Below are positions 8,968 to 17,648 of a DNA stretch of 64,000 nt, piece by piece; positions within the stretch are counted from its first letter, which is position 1, and the number at the start of each line of letters is the position of its first letter. The translations under genes and the position numbers were made by a program. Where the stretch lies: NCBI GenBank assembly GCA_036277115.1, contig DASUNM010000024.1:496001-560000 (forward strand). Direction: 5' to 3'. This DNA comes from Pyrinomonadaceae bacterium. Its GTDB lineage: Bacteria; Acidobacteriota; Blastocatellia; Pyrinomonadales; Pyrinomonadaceae. Under the pieces are notes generated by a model. It was given only the letters and a program-made list of their open reading frames with translations, did not search any database and was not told where the DNA came from.

Positions 8968-10445
8968 CAGTACAAGTTGCCCTCGCGTTTTTGCCCGGTG
9001 TAATCCACGTAAACTACTTTCAGTTCGGTATAGAAGTCCAGAGCTGTCGATCCCTGTTCGCGGTCGCCGATGCCCGTGCCTTTGATGCCGCCGAACGGGA
9101 CGTGAGCTTCGCCGCCCGTCGTCGGCGAGTTGATGTGCGTCATGCCCGTTTCGATCTCATCAACAAAGCGAAAGATGCGCGCGGCATCATTTGTGAAGAT
9201 CGACGAAGAGAGGCCGAATTCAGTGTCGTTGGCGACCTGCATGGCTTCTTCGAAATCTTTGACGCGCAGCACGCTCAGGACCGGTCCAAAAATTTCTTCC
9301 CGAGCAATGCGCATGTCGGGCGTGACGTGATCGAAGACCGTCGGCTGCACGAAATAACCTTTGTCAAGGCCGTTGCCGGTCGCGGGTTCGCCGCCGCAGG
9401 TCATTGTCGCGCCGTCTTCACGCCCGATGTTGATGTAGTCGAGCACCGTCTTGAATTGACTCTCGTCAACACTCGGTCCCATTTCGGTCTGCGGATCATT
9501 GCCGTGGCCGATGCGCATTGACTGTGCGCGTTTCGTAACCCGCTCGACGAATTCGTCGGCGACTTGATTGACGACGACCGCGCGGCTGGTCGCCGTGCAA
9601 CGCTGACCGGTTGAGCCGAACGCGCCCTGGGCCGTGTTCTCAACGGCCAGAGCCATGTCGGCATCTTCAAGAATCACCACCGGATTTTTTCCGCCCATCT
9701 CGCACTGGCATTTTGCGCCGCGCCGCGAGACCTGTTCGTACATTCGAATACCGACACCATTCGAGCCGGTGAACGAAACGGCTTTTACCGCCGGGTGTCC
9801 GATAATTTCATCGCCGGCTTCCGAGCCTGATCCGAGGATAAGATTCAGAACGCCCGGTGGAATTCCTGCCTCCTCGAATAGCTGCACGATGCGAACCGCG
9901 GTGCCGGGTGTCAGCGTCGCCGGTTTGAATACGACCGAGTTCCCGGCGACAAGTGCCGGCGCAATTTTCCAGGTGGGAATTGCCACCGGAAAATTCCACG
10001 GCGTGACGCACGCGACCACGCCCAATGGCTGCTTAACTGTGTAAACGAAGTTGGACGGTAGCTCGGAAAAAATTGTTTCGCCATTCATCCGGCGCGATTC
10101 GCCGGCGCAGAATTCCGCGACGTTGATCGAGCGCTGGAGCTCGCCGCGTGACTCCCCAATAGTCTTACCTTCTTCGCGAGTCAGGAGTTGCGCGAGTTCT
10201 TCCTTCGCTTCTTCCATCAAGCGCGCGGCTTTCGCGACGATCTTTCCCCGCGCCGGAGCCGGCGTCCTGCGCCATGATTGAAAGGCATCGGCGGCGGCTT
10301 CGACGGCAGCGCGGGCTTCTTCGCGGGCCGCCTGCTTAACGGTGCCGATGACGTCGTCGGTGTTTGCCGGATTGATGTTGTTGACTGATTTCGATGAAGC
10401 GGACTCGACCCACTTCCCGTTTATGAAGTTGCGATAAGTTTCCAT
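8967..10445 (-). CDS. NAD(P)+-dependent aldehyde dehydrogenase
   Basis: Cytosolic aldehyde dehydrogenase of 492 residues that oxidises an aldehyde to the acid. Seen: cofactor region TPWNFPVAIPTWKIAPAL and FTGSNGVG, general-base Glu249 in CEMGGKNP, and nucleophile Cys283 in GSTGQRCTATSR. The C-terminal oligomerisation motif HVPFGGIKGTGIG is also present. The closest class by feel is the 2,5-dioxovalerate (alpha-ketoglutaric semialdehyde) / aromatic aldehyde dehydrogenase group, but the substrate cannot be fixed by reading. ATG at 10445 is the first codon of METYRNFINGKWV, the normal family start. It overlaps the downstream TPR gene. A hairpin-forming gap separates it from the divergent acyl-CoA ligase. 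Confidence 0.95.
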   Translation of the reverse strand: METYRNFINGKWVESASSKSVNNINPANTDDVIGTVKQAAREEARAAVEAAADAFQSWRRTPAPARGKIVAKAARLMEEAKEELAQLLTREEGKTIGESRGELQRSINVAEFCAGESRRMNGETIFSELPSNFVYTVKQPLGVVACVTPWNFPVAIPTWKIAPALVAGNSVVFKPATLTPGTAVRIVQLFEEAGIPPGVLNLILGSGSEAGDEIIGHPAVKAVSFTGSNGVGIRMYEQVSRRGAKCQCEMGGKNPVVILEDADMALAVENTAQGAFGSTGQRCTATSRAVVVNQVADEFVERVTKRAQSMRIGHGNDPQTEMGPSVDESQFKTVLDYINIGREDGATMTCGGEPATGNGLDKGYFVQPTVFDHVTPDMRIAREEIFGPVLSVLRVKDFEEAMQVANDTEFGLSSSIFTNDAARIFRFVDEIETGMTHINSPTTGGEAHVPFGGIKGTGIGDREQGSTALDFYTELKVVYVDYTGQKREGNLY

Positions 10446-10446
10446 G

Positions 10447-10530
10447 AGTGATCGTAAATAGTGAATCGTAAATCGTGAATAGAAAGACAGCTGTTCAGTT
10501 TCTATTTACGATTTACCATTTACGATTCAC
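10447..10530. repeat. Long imperfect inverted repeat between divergent genes
   Basis: The gap between the aldehyde dehydrogenase and acyl-CoA ligase starts holds AT-rich arms GTGAATCGTAAAT..TAGAAA (about 10447-10485) and the matching TTTCTATTTACGATTTACC..GATTCAC (10498-10530), with an 11-base loop. The unit CGTAAAT recurs within each arm, giving a repeat-of-repeat structure. It lies where both promoters should be, so it could affect both genes. Confidence 0.75.
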
Positions 10531-10581
10531 GGCCGGTAAGGTTATGCCTGAAAGCGCGCGCTAATATATCATCGCATCCGC

Positions 10582-12141
10582 ATGAATGACAGCACGCCAA
10601 GCGCCGGGCAAAAGCCCGTCGATGAGCCGGAGAATATTGCCGCGCTGCTCGCCGATCGCGTGCAAAACGCGCCGGAAAAAGTGTTCCTGTTTTCGGAGGC
10701 CGACGGACGCCAGTTTAGTTACGCGCGCTTCGCTGCGGCAGTTGAACGGGCGGCCGCGATGCTGCAATCACATGGGGTCGCGAAGGGCGACGTCGTCAGT
10801 CTCCTGATGCCGAACAGCGCTGAATACATCATCGCGTACTTCGCGTGTTGGAAGCTCGGCGCGCTCGCCGGCCCGGTAAACTCGCTCTTAAAAGATGAAG
10901 AGACGCAGTTTGTGATGCATAACTCTGAGGCAAAAGCGGTGCTCGTCTCTTCCGAGTTTCGCGAGCGAATTGAGAACATCAAAGGGGAGTTGCCCCATTT
11001 GAAATCAGTGATCACGTTTGATGATGAAGAAGCGGCAACGCGTGGGTGCGCAGGCCTCAGGCCTGCCGGCACGCCCGAGGCCTGCGCTCCCAGCGACGAT
11101 GCGATCATCATCTACACGTCAGGCACGACCGGAAAACCGAAAGGCTGTCTGCTGACGCACGGCAACCTGATCGCGAACGCGCGGCAAATCAGTGACTGGT
11201 TAAGTTTCACCGAAAACGATCGTCTGCTGACGATCATGCCGCTCTTTCATATGAATGCCGTCTCGGTTACGACCATGTCGGCGCTGTACGGCGGCGGCTC
11301 GAGCGTAATCAGTCCAAAATTCTCTGCGTCGAAATTCTGGAATGTGATTTCGGATTACCAAATCACTTCGTTCGGTTCAGTGGCGACGATGCTGTCGATG
11401 TTACTGAACACCTATCCCCACGGGGTGCCCGCCGAACTGAAAACGGATCAACTTCGGTTTGCGATGTGCGGCTCAGCGCCGGTGCCCGCCGAAGTGATGA
11501 AGAAATTTGAAGAGACTTTTAACTGTCCCGTGATCGAAGGTTATGGCTTGTCTGAATCGACCTGCCGATCAACGTTCAATCCACCTGATGAGCGCCGTCG
11601 CGCCGGCTCGTGTGGAATGACAATCGGAAATGAAATGAAAGTCGTTGACGAAGAAGACCGAGAAGTCCCAGACGGGGAACTGGGCGAAATCGTGCTGCGC
11701 GGTGAAAACATTCTGAAGGGATACTTCAAGAATGCGGAAGCCAATGAACGCGCCTTTCGGGGTGGCTGGTTTCACACCGGAGACGTTGGCTATCGGGACC
11801 AGGAGGGATTCTTCTATATCGTTGATCGCAAATCAGACATGATCATTCGCGGCGGTGAGAACATCTATCCGCGCGAGATTGACGAAGTGCTTTACGAACA
11901 TTCCGCGGTTGCAGCCGCTGCGACAATCGGCGTGCCCGACCCGCTCTACGGGGAAGAGGTTGCGGCCTTTATCGTGCTTAAGAACGGAACGGAAGTAACC
12001 GAAGAGCAAGTGATCGATTACTGCAAATCCAAGCTCGCGGACTATAAATGCCCGAAGACAGTTCGCTTTGTCGAAGACATTCCGAAAGGGCCGACGGGTA
12101 AGCTCTTGAAGCGTGTCCTCGTCGAACAATTTCAAAAGTAG
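10582..12141 (+). CDS. Acyl-CoA synthetase (AMP-forming, long-chain fatty acid-CoA ligase type)
   Basis: Activates a carboxylic acid to acyl-AMP and then to the CoA thioester. All ANL-superfamily motifs are present in 519 residues: P-loop YTSGTTGKPKG (178-188), EGYGLSES, hinge region DRKSDMIIRGGENIYPREID and the C-terminal catalytic lysine in PKGPTGKLLKR. Residues 154-171 (RGCAGLRPAGTPEACAPS), just before the P-loop, are encoded by an inserted palindromic repeat; see that entry. The gene is divergent from the aldehyde dehydrogenase and ends at a strong hairpin terminator. ATG 10582 gives a normal N-terminus. Substrate chain length is not predictable by eye. Confidence 0.94.
   Translation: MNDSTPSAGQKPVDEPENIAALLADRVQNAPEKVFLFSEADGRQFSYARFAAAVERAAAMLQSHGVAKGDVVSLLMPNSAEYIIAYFACWKLGALAGPVNSLLKDEETQFVMHNSEAKAVLVSSEFRERIENIKGELPHLKSVITFDDEEAATRGCAGLRPAGTPEACAPSDDAIIIYTSGTTGKPKGCLLTHGNLIANARQISDWLSFTENDRLLTIMPLFHMNAVSVTTMSALYGGGSSVISPKFSASKFWNVISDYQITSFGSVATMLSMLLNTYPHGVPAELKTDQLRFAMCGSAPVPAEVMKKFEETFNCPVIEGYGLSESTCRSTFNPPDERRRAGSCGMTIGNEMKVVDEEDREVPDGELGEIVLRGENILKGYFKNAEANERAFRGGWFHTGDVGYRDQEGFFYIVDRKSDMIIRGGENIYPREIDEVLYEHSAVAAAATIGVPDPLYGEEVAAFIVLKNGTEVTEEQVIDYCKSKLADYKCPKTVRFVEDIPKGPTGKLLKRVLVEQFQK
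11044..11092. repeat. REP-like palindromic repeat, copy B, in frame inside a coding gene
   Basis: Bases 11045-11074 are the reverse complement of intergenic repeat copy A (27/30 identical). A third arm (GAGGCCTGCGCTCCC) extends to about 11092 and mirrors the first arm. The element is translated in frame, adding about 17 Gly/Ala/Pro/Cys-rich residues in a linker just before the ATP-binding P-loop of the acyl-CoA ligase. Confidence 0.8.
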
Positions 12142-12184
12142 ACGAAGCTGTTAATAGGCTGGACTTAGGCGAGCGTAAAAACAA

Positions 12185-12212
12185 GAAAGGCGACGTAAGC
12201 ACGTCGCCTTTC
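12185..12212. terminator. Bidirectional rho-independent-type terminator
   Basis: Perfect 12-bp stem (GAAAGGCGACGT / ACGTCGCCTTTC) with loop AAGC, lying between the convergent acyl-CoA ligase (ends 12141) and iron permease (ends 12235). The arms begin and end with AAAG/CTTT, and the flanks are A-rich on the left and T-rich on the right, so it can serve both strands. Confidence 0.85.
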
Positions 12213-12234
12213 TCGTTCAAACATGGATGCGGCA

Positions 12235-13077
12235 TTAGACTTCTCTGACTTCTGTAAGTCTTATGTCGGCATGCTTCTTCGGCTGAGCTCGGTCAATAAT
12301 CCAGGCGCCCAGCAACCAAAGCCCACACACGCCGACCATCACAATGGAAAACCACTGGCCGTAGAGTCCGTCGGGTGAAAATTTCTCAGTCGCCGTATGA
12401 ATTGCTTCGCTGTTTGGCAGGACGCCGGCTTCGGAAAATTCGTGGAAGGTATAGATACCAACCTGAATCATGAACAGCACGAGGAAGATGGCGGTGACCT
12501 GAAAGAACCGGCGCACGTTAATCAAATGCCCAAAGCGCGCCCACGCCAGGGCCATCCCGATCGTAGCGATTAATCCGAGCGCCGCTCCCCAAATCAAACG
12601 CGGGCTGCGCACCTGCAAAAGCATCAGCGCGGTTTCCATTCCTTCGCGGCTGATCATCAGCACGGTGAACAGAAAAATTCCCGCGAAAGCCATCCATCCG
12701 GGGCGAACCGAAACCTTGCCCAGGCGATGCTCCATTCGCTCTTTCAAGTTCGCGCCCGTTCTCCACATGTAAATGACGAGCGACATCACCATGAGGATGG
12801 CGGCAAGTCCGAGCACTCCTTCACGCAGCGCTTCGTTCGCGAAGAAGCCAGCCACGCTCGGGCCTACCCATTGCTCCATTAATTCCGGGTCTCCTGTCTG
12901 CATGCGGTAGAGCAGGTAACCGAGTGCCGCGCTGATGGCGAGCCCCACGCCGATGGCCGAGTAAACGGCCGGCGAGAGTTGCGGACGACCCGATTTTTTC
13001 AGATACGAAAAGATAACGGCCACGAGCAGGAATGACTCGAACCCTTCGCGAAGTACGATGATGAATGACTGAAGCAC
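12235..13077 (-). CDS. FTR1-family high-affinity iron permease
   Basis: Inner-membrane iron permease of about 280 residues with seven hydrophobic segments. The two family-defining iron-binding motifs are present: REGFE near the N-terminus (IIVLREGFESFLLV) and REGME in the middle (MISREGMETALMLL). The frame is open to a TTG at 13125, but the GTG at 13077 is preferred. It begins the protein exactly at VLQSFIIVLREGFE, as in other FTR1 proteins, and has AAAGGA about 8 bases upstream. A Fur-box-like palindrome lies 74 bases upstream, which fits iron repression. No EfeO or EfeB partner is adjacent, so it may work alone or with distant partners. Confidence 0.93.
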   Translation of the reverse strand: MLQSFIIVLREGFESFLLVAVIFSYLKKSGRPQLSPAVYSAIGVGLAISAALGYLLYRMQTGDPELMEQWVGPSVAGFFANEALREGVLGLAAILMVMSLVIYMWRTGANLKERMEHRLGKVSVRPGWMAFAGIFLFTVLMISREGMETALMLLQVRSPRLIWGAALGLIATIGMALAWARFGHLINVRRFFQVTAIFLVLFMIQVGIYTFHEFSEAGVLPNSEAIHTATEKFSPDGLYGQWFSIVMVGVCGLWLLGAWIIDRAQPKKHADIRLTEVREV

Positions 13078-13150
13078 GACAGAATCCTTTGCGTGATGCA
13101 GAGTCGGCTGCGACCGGGACCGCAAATTGCCTCAGCAGTATTGCTCAAGT

Positions 13151-13169
13151 TGAAAATGATTGTCAATTT
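13151..13169. promoter_or_regulatory. Fur-box-like operator upstream of the iron permease
   Basis: Read on the minus strand the site is TGACAATCATTTTCA with A/T-rich flanks, an imperfect palindrome close to the classical Fur core TGATAATCATTATCA. It is 74 bases upstream of the permease start, where a promoter is expected. Family knowledge (FTR1 genes are commonly Fur-controlled) supports the call; binding itself is inferred. Confidence 0.6.
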
Positions 13170-13187
13170 CTAGGAATGAGGCACCGA

Positions 13188-13380
13188 GCCCGCGAAGCGG
13201 GCGAAAGAGATTGTTGCAGCAGGTTCATGAGGGTGGGGATTGCAGCTTCAAAGCCTGCTAACTCAGGGGGCTTATCGGTCGCCGCTCCGCGGCTCCAAAC
13301 AATTTTGCGCATCCGCTACCCAAGGCTCGCAAAGCCTCGCCTTGGGCTTAACTACCTCCGCCGCTCCGCAGCTTGCTGTC
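13188..13380. repeat. GC-rich composite hairpin repeats in a non-coding gap
   Basis: The 385-base gap between the permease start and the next gene has no convincing ORF. Besides the Fur-box-like site it holds a GCCCGC-GAA-GCGGGC hairpin (13188-13202), a CCCAAGGC..GCCTTGGG inverted repeat (13319-13346) and two copies of CGCCGCTCCGC (about 13273 and 13361), the second followed by AGCTTGC. The mixture looks like a degenerate composite REP element rather than regulatory DNA. Confidence 0.55.
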
Positions 13381-13426
13381 GTATTGGACGCCCTAACCAC
13401 TCTTGAGCAAAGCTGGATAGAAGCAG

Positions 13427-13455
13427 TTGAGTTAGCGACGGCACGGGAATAGAAT
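13427..13455 (+). promoter_or_regulatory. Sigma-70-type promoter for a leaderless gene
   Basis: TTGAGT (13427-13432), 17-base spacer, TAGAAT (13450-13455). Seven bases after the -10 box comes the GTG start codon of the following gene, so the predicted transcription start coincides with the start codon and no ribosome-binding site can exist. GCACGGG (13441-13447) and CCCGTGC (13460-13466) form an inverted repeat around the -10 box. Confidence 0.6.
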
Positions 13456-13462
13456 CCGTCCC

Positions 13463-13831
13463 GTGCGAAAGCTGAACACCATTATCTACGGGCTCTTTGG
13501 GGTGCTCGCGATGGTTTACGGCTTCGGGGCGTTAATCCGTCCGCAAGCCATTGTCCCCGAGGCCGCTCAGTTTCCAATTTCTCATCTCGTTCGAGAGCAG
13601 GGAGCCCTAGGAGTTTTTCTGGGTCTGATGTCCGTGTGGTGCATCTTCAACGAAGATCGCCGCACCGCGGTGCATTACTTCCTCACGCTGTTCGCGTTCC
13701 TGCTCGCCGCGATTCATTGGTTGGATTTTTTTAACGGACACTTGTCGTGGAAAAGTCCGCTGTACAACACAGTGCCGTTTTTGATCCTGTTGCTGATGGC
13801 GGTCGTTAATCGGGTGGCCGCGAAGATCTAA
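13463..13831 (+). CDS. Small integral membrane protein of unknown function
   Basis: A 122-residue, almost wholly hydrophobic protein with four predicted membrane segments (about 5-25, 45-65, 70-90, 100-118), of a type common in soil bacteria and usually annotated as hypothetical. No charged catalytic motif is seen. It starts with GTG at 13463; no Shine-Dalgarno precedes it, and a promoter-like TTGAGT-N17-TAGAAT ends 7 bases upstream, so translation is probably leaderless. It converges on the cytochrome gene, with the two stop codons a base apart. Confidence 0.75.
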   Translation: MRKLNTIIYGLFGVLAMVYGFGALIRPQAIVPEAAQFPISHLVREQGALGVFLGLMSVWCIFNEDRRTAVHYFLTLFAFLLAAIHWLDFFNGHLSWKSPLYNTVPFLILLLMAVVNRVAAKI

Positions 13832-13832
13832 C

Positions 13833-14174
13833 CTACTTGGATTCGGATTTAGAAGCGTCGAGAAACTCGCGAATCACTTGTTGCTCCTTTTTGTCTTTAA
13901 TCCGCCCAAAGAGTTTCGTTCCAAGCCGGGTAATAGTCTCCGCCTTGTCAAAAGGTAATTCGTCATACATTTTTCCGCCCGGAAAGTGACAGGGCTGACA
14001 CCGCGCCTGGAGAATTGGCTTAATCGTCTTGTCAAAATTAGCAGTCGAATCTTCTGCGGTTGAAATAGCCGACTGCGTAAATGCGGAAGTGCGTGAGTGC
14101 GATGCTTTCAGCAGGAGACACACGCCGGCGACGAAGGCGACAAACGCGAAGAGCAGCAACACCCTGTTACGCAC
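13833..14174 (-). CDS. Small membrane-anchored c-type cytochrome-like protein
   Basis: A 113-residue protein with an N-terminal anchor or signal (MRNRVLLLFAFVAFVAGVCLLL) and one covalent heme motif CQPCH at about residues 59-63, in the context IKPILQARCQPCHFPGG. This context matches the planctomycete-type cytochrome c motif, in which IxPIL..RCxxCH is typical. There is no obvious distal Met ligand motif, so it may be a truncated or minimal cytochrome. The start is GTG at 14174, with GGAG about 12 bases upstream. The gene faces the small membrane protein and follows nothing closely, so it is probably single. The redox partner is unknown. Confidence 0.8.
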   Translation of the reverse strand: MRNRVLLLFAFVAFVAGVCLLLKASHSRTSAFTQSAISTAEDSTANFDKTIKPILQARCQPCHFPGGKMYDELPFDKAETITRLGTKLFGRIKDKKEQQVIREFLDASKSESK

Positions 14175-14241
14175 GACGGAATGTTACTCCGATAATCGGA
14201 GGTGAGGATGTTAAATGTTGTGAAGAATGGGATGGCCAACC

Positions 14242-17200
14242 CTACTTTTCTGGCTGACTCACAATCCCACGTCGTCGATCGCGTGGCGCCGGTTTGGGCG
14301 CTTTAGTGAACGGCTTCGTTTTGAGTTCATCCATCATCTGTTTGATCGCGGCGTCCAATTGCGGTTCAACTCCCGCGACCAATTTCGATGGGTCGTTAAT
14401 GACGGTAATATCAGGGTCCAGGCCGTGGCCTTCGATCAGCCAGGTACCGTCCTCTTCATAAAATGGAGCGTTTGGAATGTTGAAGTAGCCGCCATCGAGC
14501 AGGCTCGGGTTTCCATTCAGACCGACGAAAAGTCCTCCGGTTCTGGTACCAATGATTTTCCCGACGCCGAACTTGCGAAAGATGTACGCAAAATTCTCCC
14601 CGGCTGACACCGACATGCCGCTCGCCAGCACGCACTTTGGACCGCGGTGGACGCGAGCCGGAAATGCGCGATCCTTACTGAAGCGGCCTCCCAGGTAACT
14701 GAAGACGCGCGGATCCATTAGTTTGTTAAGCATGTCGGGCAGCCAGCCTCCGTGGCTCCATCGAATATCGATGATCAACGCTTCTTTATCGGTCTGTGAA
14801 TAGTACTGGGTGACAAACGAATTCAATCCAATCGCGTCGAAAGCGGGCAGATGCATGTACCCAACACGACCGCCGGTCTTTCTTGCGATGTACGAGCGAT
14901 TCGCTTCGATCCAGGACTGATAGCGAAACGAAATTTCGGCCGGCGAGGGTTTTACGACCACGTGTCTCGCGGTCGAATCCATTACCGGCTTATCACTTAT
15001 CGTCAGCGTCGTGTCAGTGCCACCCATTCCGACAAGGGCTGCCCAGGGATCTTTCGCCGTATCGACCGGCTTACTGTTAACGGCCAGCAAGTAATCCCCA
15101 GGCTTGATCATGATGCCCGGTTGGCTAAGTGGTCCGCGTGTGTTTGTGTCCCAGGCCGCGCCTTCGTGAATCCTGGTAATTCTGTACGCGCCGCGATCAA
15201 GCTCGAAATCCGCCGCCAGCATGCCCGGCGAAACTCTCGGCGTTTGTTCTACATCGCCGCCACCGCCGTAGGCGTGACTGACACTTAGTTCGCCAATCAT
15301 CTCGCTCAGCACGAAGTTAACGTCTTCGCGCGTCATGGAGGCATCCACCATGGCCAAATATCGCCGGCGCATCAGCGGCCAGTCGATCCCGTGCATCTTC
15401 TCGTCGTAGAAGTAGTCGCGAATCAGTCGCCAATGATCGTTGAATATCTGTCGCCATTCGGCGCGGCGGTCGATCTCGACGTTCATTCCGGCAAGAGAAA
15501 CTTGTTTGAGCGATATCGGATTCGAAGCAGTGTCGGCGACGCTCACGGTTCCGCCCGTGAAAACCAGAGCGTGACGGCCATCCTGCGCCAACTTGAAACT
15601 GCTGGCCCCTTCTGCGACCACTGTCTCTTTCTGCGTTTTCAAATCGAATGTCTTAAGCGCGCGCGTGGACCCGACCTTAATCTGGATGTAGAGCGGATTT
15701 CCCTCACTCCTAATCGCCATACCGTCCAGGCCCCAGCCTTCGATGGGTAACTTGATGGCGCGTGCTTCAATTCCTTCAAGGTCAATGAGCGGGTTCCCAG
15801 AAGATTGATTGTTTGCGCGGTCAGGGAGGAGGGGCGAAGGAATCGTCTTTCGAAGCGGAACTGCAACCAGAGTATCTTCATTCGGATAGATGAACTGACG
15901 CATTGCGAAGCTGAAGGTCGGCCCAGAGTAATTCCGCGTGCTTAAGAAGAAGAGATAGTTGCCCGCCCGGTCGAACCTAGGGGTGTTGTCGTCGAAGGCC
16001 CCTTTAGTGACCTGATGTGTCGAGCGCCGGTCGACGTCGTAGAGCCAAATCGAGCGAAGCGGCTTTTCACCCAGCTTGTTATAGACCAGCCAGGACGAGT
16101 CGGGAGACCAGTTGACCTGCGGTTCGGAGCCCCATTCGTCCATGTCAACTCGGCGGGTTTCATTGCTGGCAATCGTATGAATAAAGATCGTGTTGGTGTA
16201 ATCGGTAAATGCGATGCGGTTCGAATCCGGCGACCAAACTGGATTCGACTTGAACCCTAAACCGGTTCGTGACAGTTGGCGTGGGCCTGAAGATCCGTCC
16301 GCGCTGATGGCGTAGAGTTCGTATTCCCCGGTAGCGTCAGAGAAATAAGCTATCGATTTTCCATCGGGACTCCACACCGGGTCGCGTTCAAACGCGCCAC
16401 TTGTCGCCGTCAGATTGCGTGGCGAACCGTTCGCCACGGGGACGACCCAAACATCACCACGCGCACTCACGGCCACCCGATCGCCGTGGGGAGAGATGCT
16501 GCCGCCATTGAGGAGTTTGCTCGCATCTACATTCGCCGGCTTGACCCGACGCTGCTCTTCAGAAATCCGGACTTCCAATACACGTGATTGGCGCGTGCCG
16601 AGGTCCAGGAGATAAAGCTCAGGGCCATACTGGAAAACTATTTCGCCTTGATCGTTTTGACCCGGGCCGATTGAAGGATTCCTGACGTCGTATTCGTCAA
16701 AACGCGTGACCTGACTTCGCGCGCCTGTCTTGATGTTGTATTCCCAGATATTCAGGCGGCTTTCCGGCCCGGCATCGGAGACATAATAGAGGACGTCCCC
16801 GCGCCACATGGGCTTCGTATCGGTACCTTCCCAATTTGTGACTTGGCGCGATTCGTTTGTTCGCAGATTGAACAACCAGATATCGAGGGCCATGCCGCCG
16901 CGATAGTGTTTCCAGTTGTCGTTCAGAGTGTTCGGCCAGTTAGGCGTGTAAGCCACCATTTCACCATCAGCGCTGATCGCGGCTTCGGCTCCGTAGGGCA
17001 CGGCCAGCCGCTTAGGTAATCCGCCGGTGGCGGGCACGGTAAACAACTGCATCGCAAGGTTAACGAACGAAAGACTGTTCGTGTAAAAGAGAAGTTTTCC
17101 GTCGGGAGTCCACTGGGTTACCGCTTCTCCCGTGGGCAGGTGCGTGACTCTGGTCGGGGCGCCGCCGGCAATGGGCATGGTGTAAATCTCAAAATTGCCC

Positions 17201-17556
17201 TCCAGGTTGCCACCGAAGGCAACGCTTTTTCCGTCCGGGCTGAACAGCACATTGTTTTTCATTCCGGGAGCGTCGGTCAGCGGAACTGCGACACCGCCTG
17301 CCCTGGGCGCGCACCAGACATCATTCGCGAAGACGAACGCGACATGAGTGCGGCTGATCGCTGGATACTGTTTCAGCACTGTCTGCGGAGTCTGAGTGGA
17401 AACGGAGTTGTCGGTGACCCTCAACGCAGTTCGGGAGGGAACCGACTCGTTTTGGCCAGCTGAATCAGTTTCAATTGTTTGGTTTTGAGCCCGGACGCCG
17501 GCTGACAAGATCATAGCGGAGGCGCAAATCAGGTTGATGAGTCTTCTTAAAGGCAT
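14242..17556 (-). CDS. Secreted tricorn-like protease (beta-propeller, PDZ, S41 domains)
   Basis: Large exported serine protease of 1104 residues that should trim peptides. Signal peptide (MPLRRLINLICASAMILSAGVRAQ). Two WD40/PD40-like propellers follow, with repeated FSPDGKSVAF, WSPDGKSIAYFSD and WSPDSNRIAFTD blades (about 60-640). Then come the tricorn core region (WRQIFNDHWRLIRDYFYDEKMHGIDW), a PDZ domain (about 830-900) and the S41 catalytic domain with nucleophile Ser984 in GMSVSAGENFAY. Order and length fit bacterial tricorn homologues. ATG 17556 starts the signal peptide. No obvious operon partner; the AraC regulator gene ends 93 bases upstream. Confidence 0.95.
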   Translation of the reverse strand: MPLRRLINLICASAMILSAGVRAQNQTIETDSAGQNESVPSRTALRVTDNSVSTQTPQTVLKQYPAISRTHVAFVFANDVWCAPRAGGVAVPLTDAPGMKNNVLFSPDGKSVAFGGNLEGNFEIYTMPIAGGAPTRVTHLPTGEAVTQWTPDGKLLFYTNSLSFVNLAMQLFTVPATGGLPKRLAVPYGAEAAISADGEMVAYTPNWPNTLNDNWKHYRGGMALDIWLFNLRTNESRQVTNWEGTDTKPMWRGDVLYYVSDAGPESRLNIWEYNIKTGARSQVTRFDEYDVRNPSIGPGQNDQGEIVFQYGPELYLLDLGTRQSRVLEVRISEEQRRVKPANVDASKLLNGGSISPHGDRVAVSARGDVWVVPVANGSPRNLTATSGAFERDPVWSPDGKSIAYFSDATGEYELYAISADGSSGPRQLSRTGLGFKSNPVWSPDSNRIAFTDYTNTIFIHTIASNETRRVDMDEWGSEPQVNWSPDSSWLVYNKLGEKPLRSIWLYDVDRRSTHQVTKGAFDDNTPRFDRAGNYLFFLSTRNYSGPTFSFAMRQFIYPNEDTLVAVPLRKTIPSPLLPDRANNQSSGNPLIDLEGIEARAIKLPIEGWGLDGMAIRSEGNPLYIQIKVGSTRALKTFDLKTQKETVVAEGASSFKLAQDGRHALVFTGGTVSVADTASNPISLKQVSLAGMNVEIDRRAEWRQIFNDHWRLIRDYFYDEKMHGIDWPLMRRRYLAMVDASMTREDVNFVLSEMIGELSVSHAYGGGGDVEQTPRVSPGMLAADFELDRGAYRITRIHEGAAWDTNTRGPLSQPGIMIKPGDYLLAVNSKPVDTAKDPWAALVGMGGTDTTLTISDKPVMDSTARHVVVKPSPAEISFRYQSWIEANRSYIARKTGGRVGYMHLPAFDAIGLNSFVTQYYSQTDKEALIIDIRWSHGGWLPDMLNKLMDPRVFSYLGGRFSKDRAFPARVHRGPKCVLASGMSVSAGENFAYIFRKFGVGKIIGTRTGGLFVGLNGNPSLLDGGYFNIPNAPFYEEDGTWLIEGHGLDPDITVINDPSKLVAGVEPQLDAAIKQMMDELKTKPFTKAPKPAPRDRRRGIVSQPEK

Positions 17557-17648
17557 GTTGTGAATCCACTTTGTCAGAGTATTGCGCTTGGGGAGTTAGC
17601 CGAGAAGCTATCACCATCCCAGGCGCAAAAATAGAACGGATTTAACTT

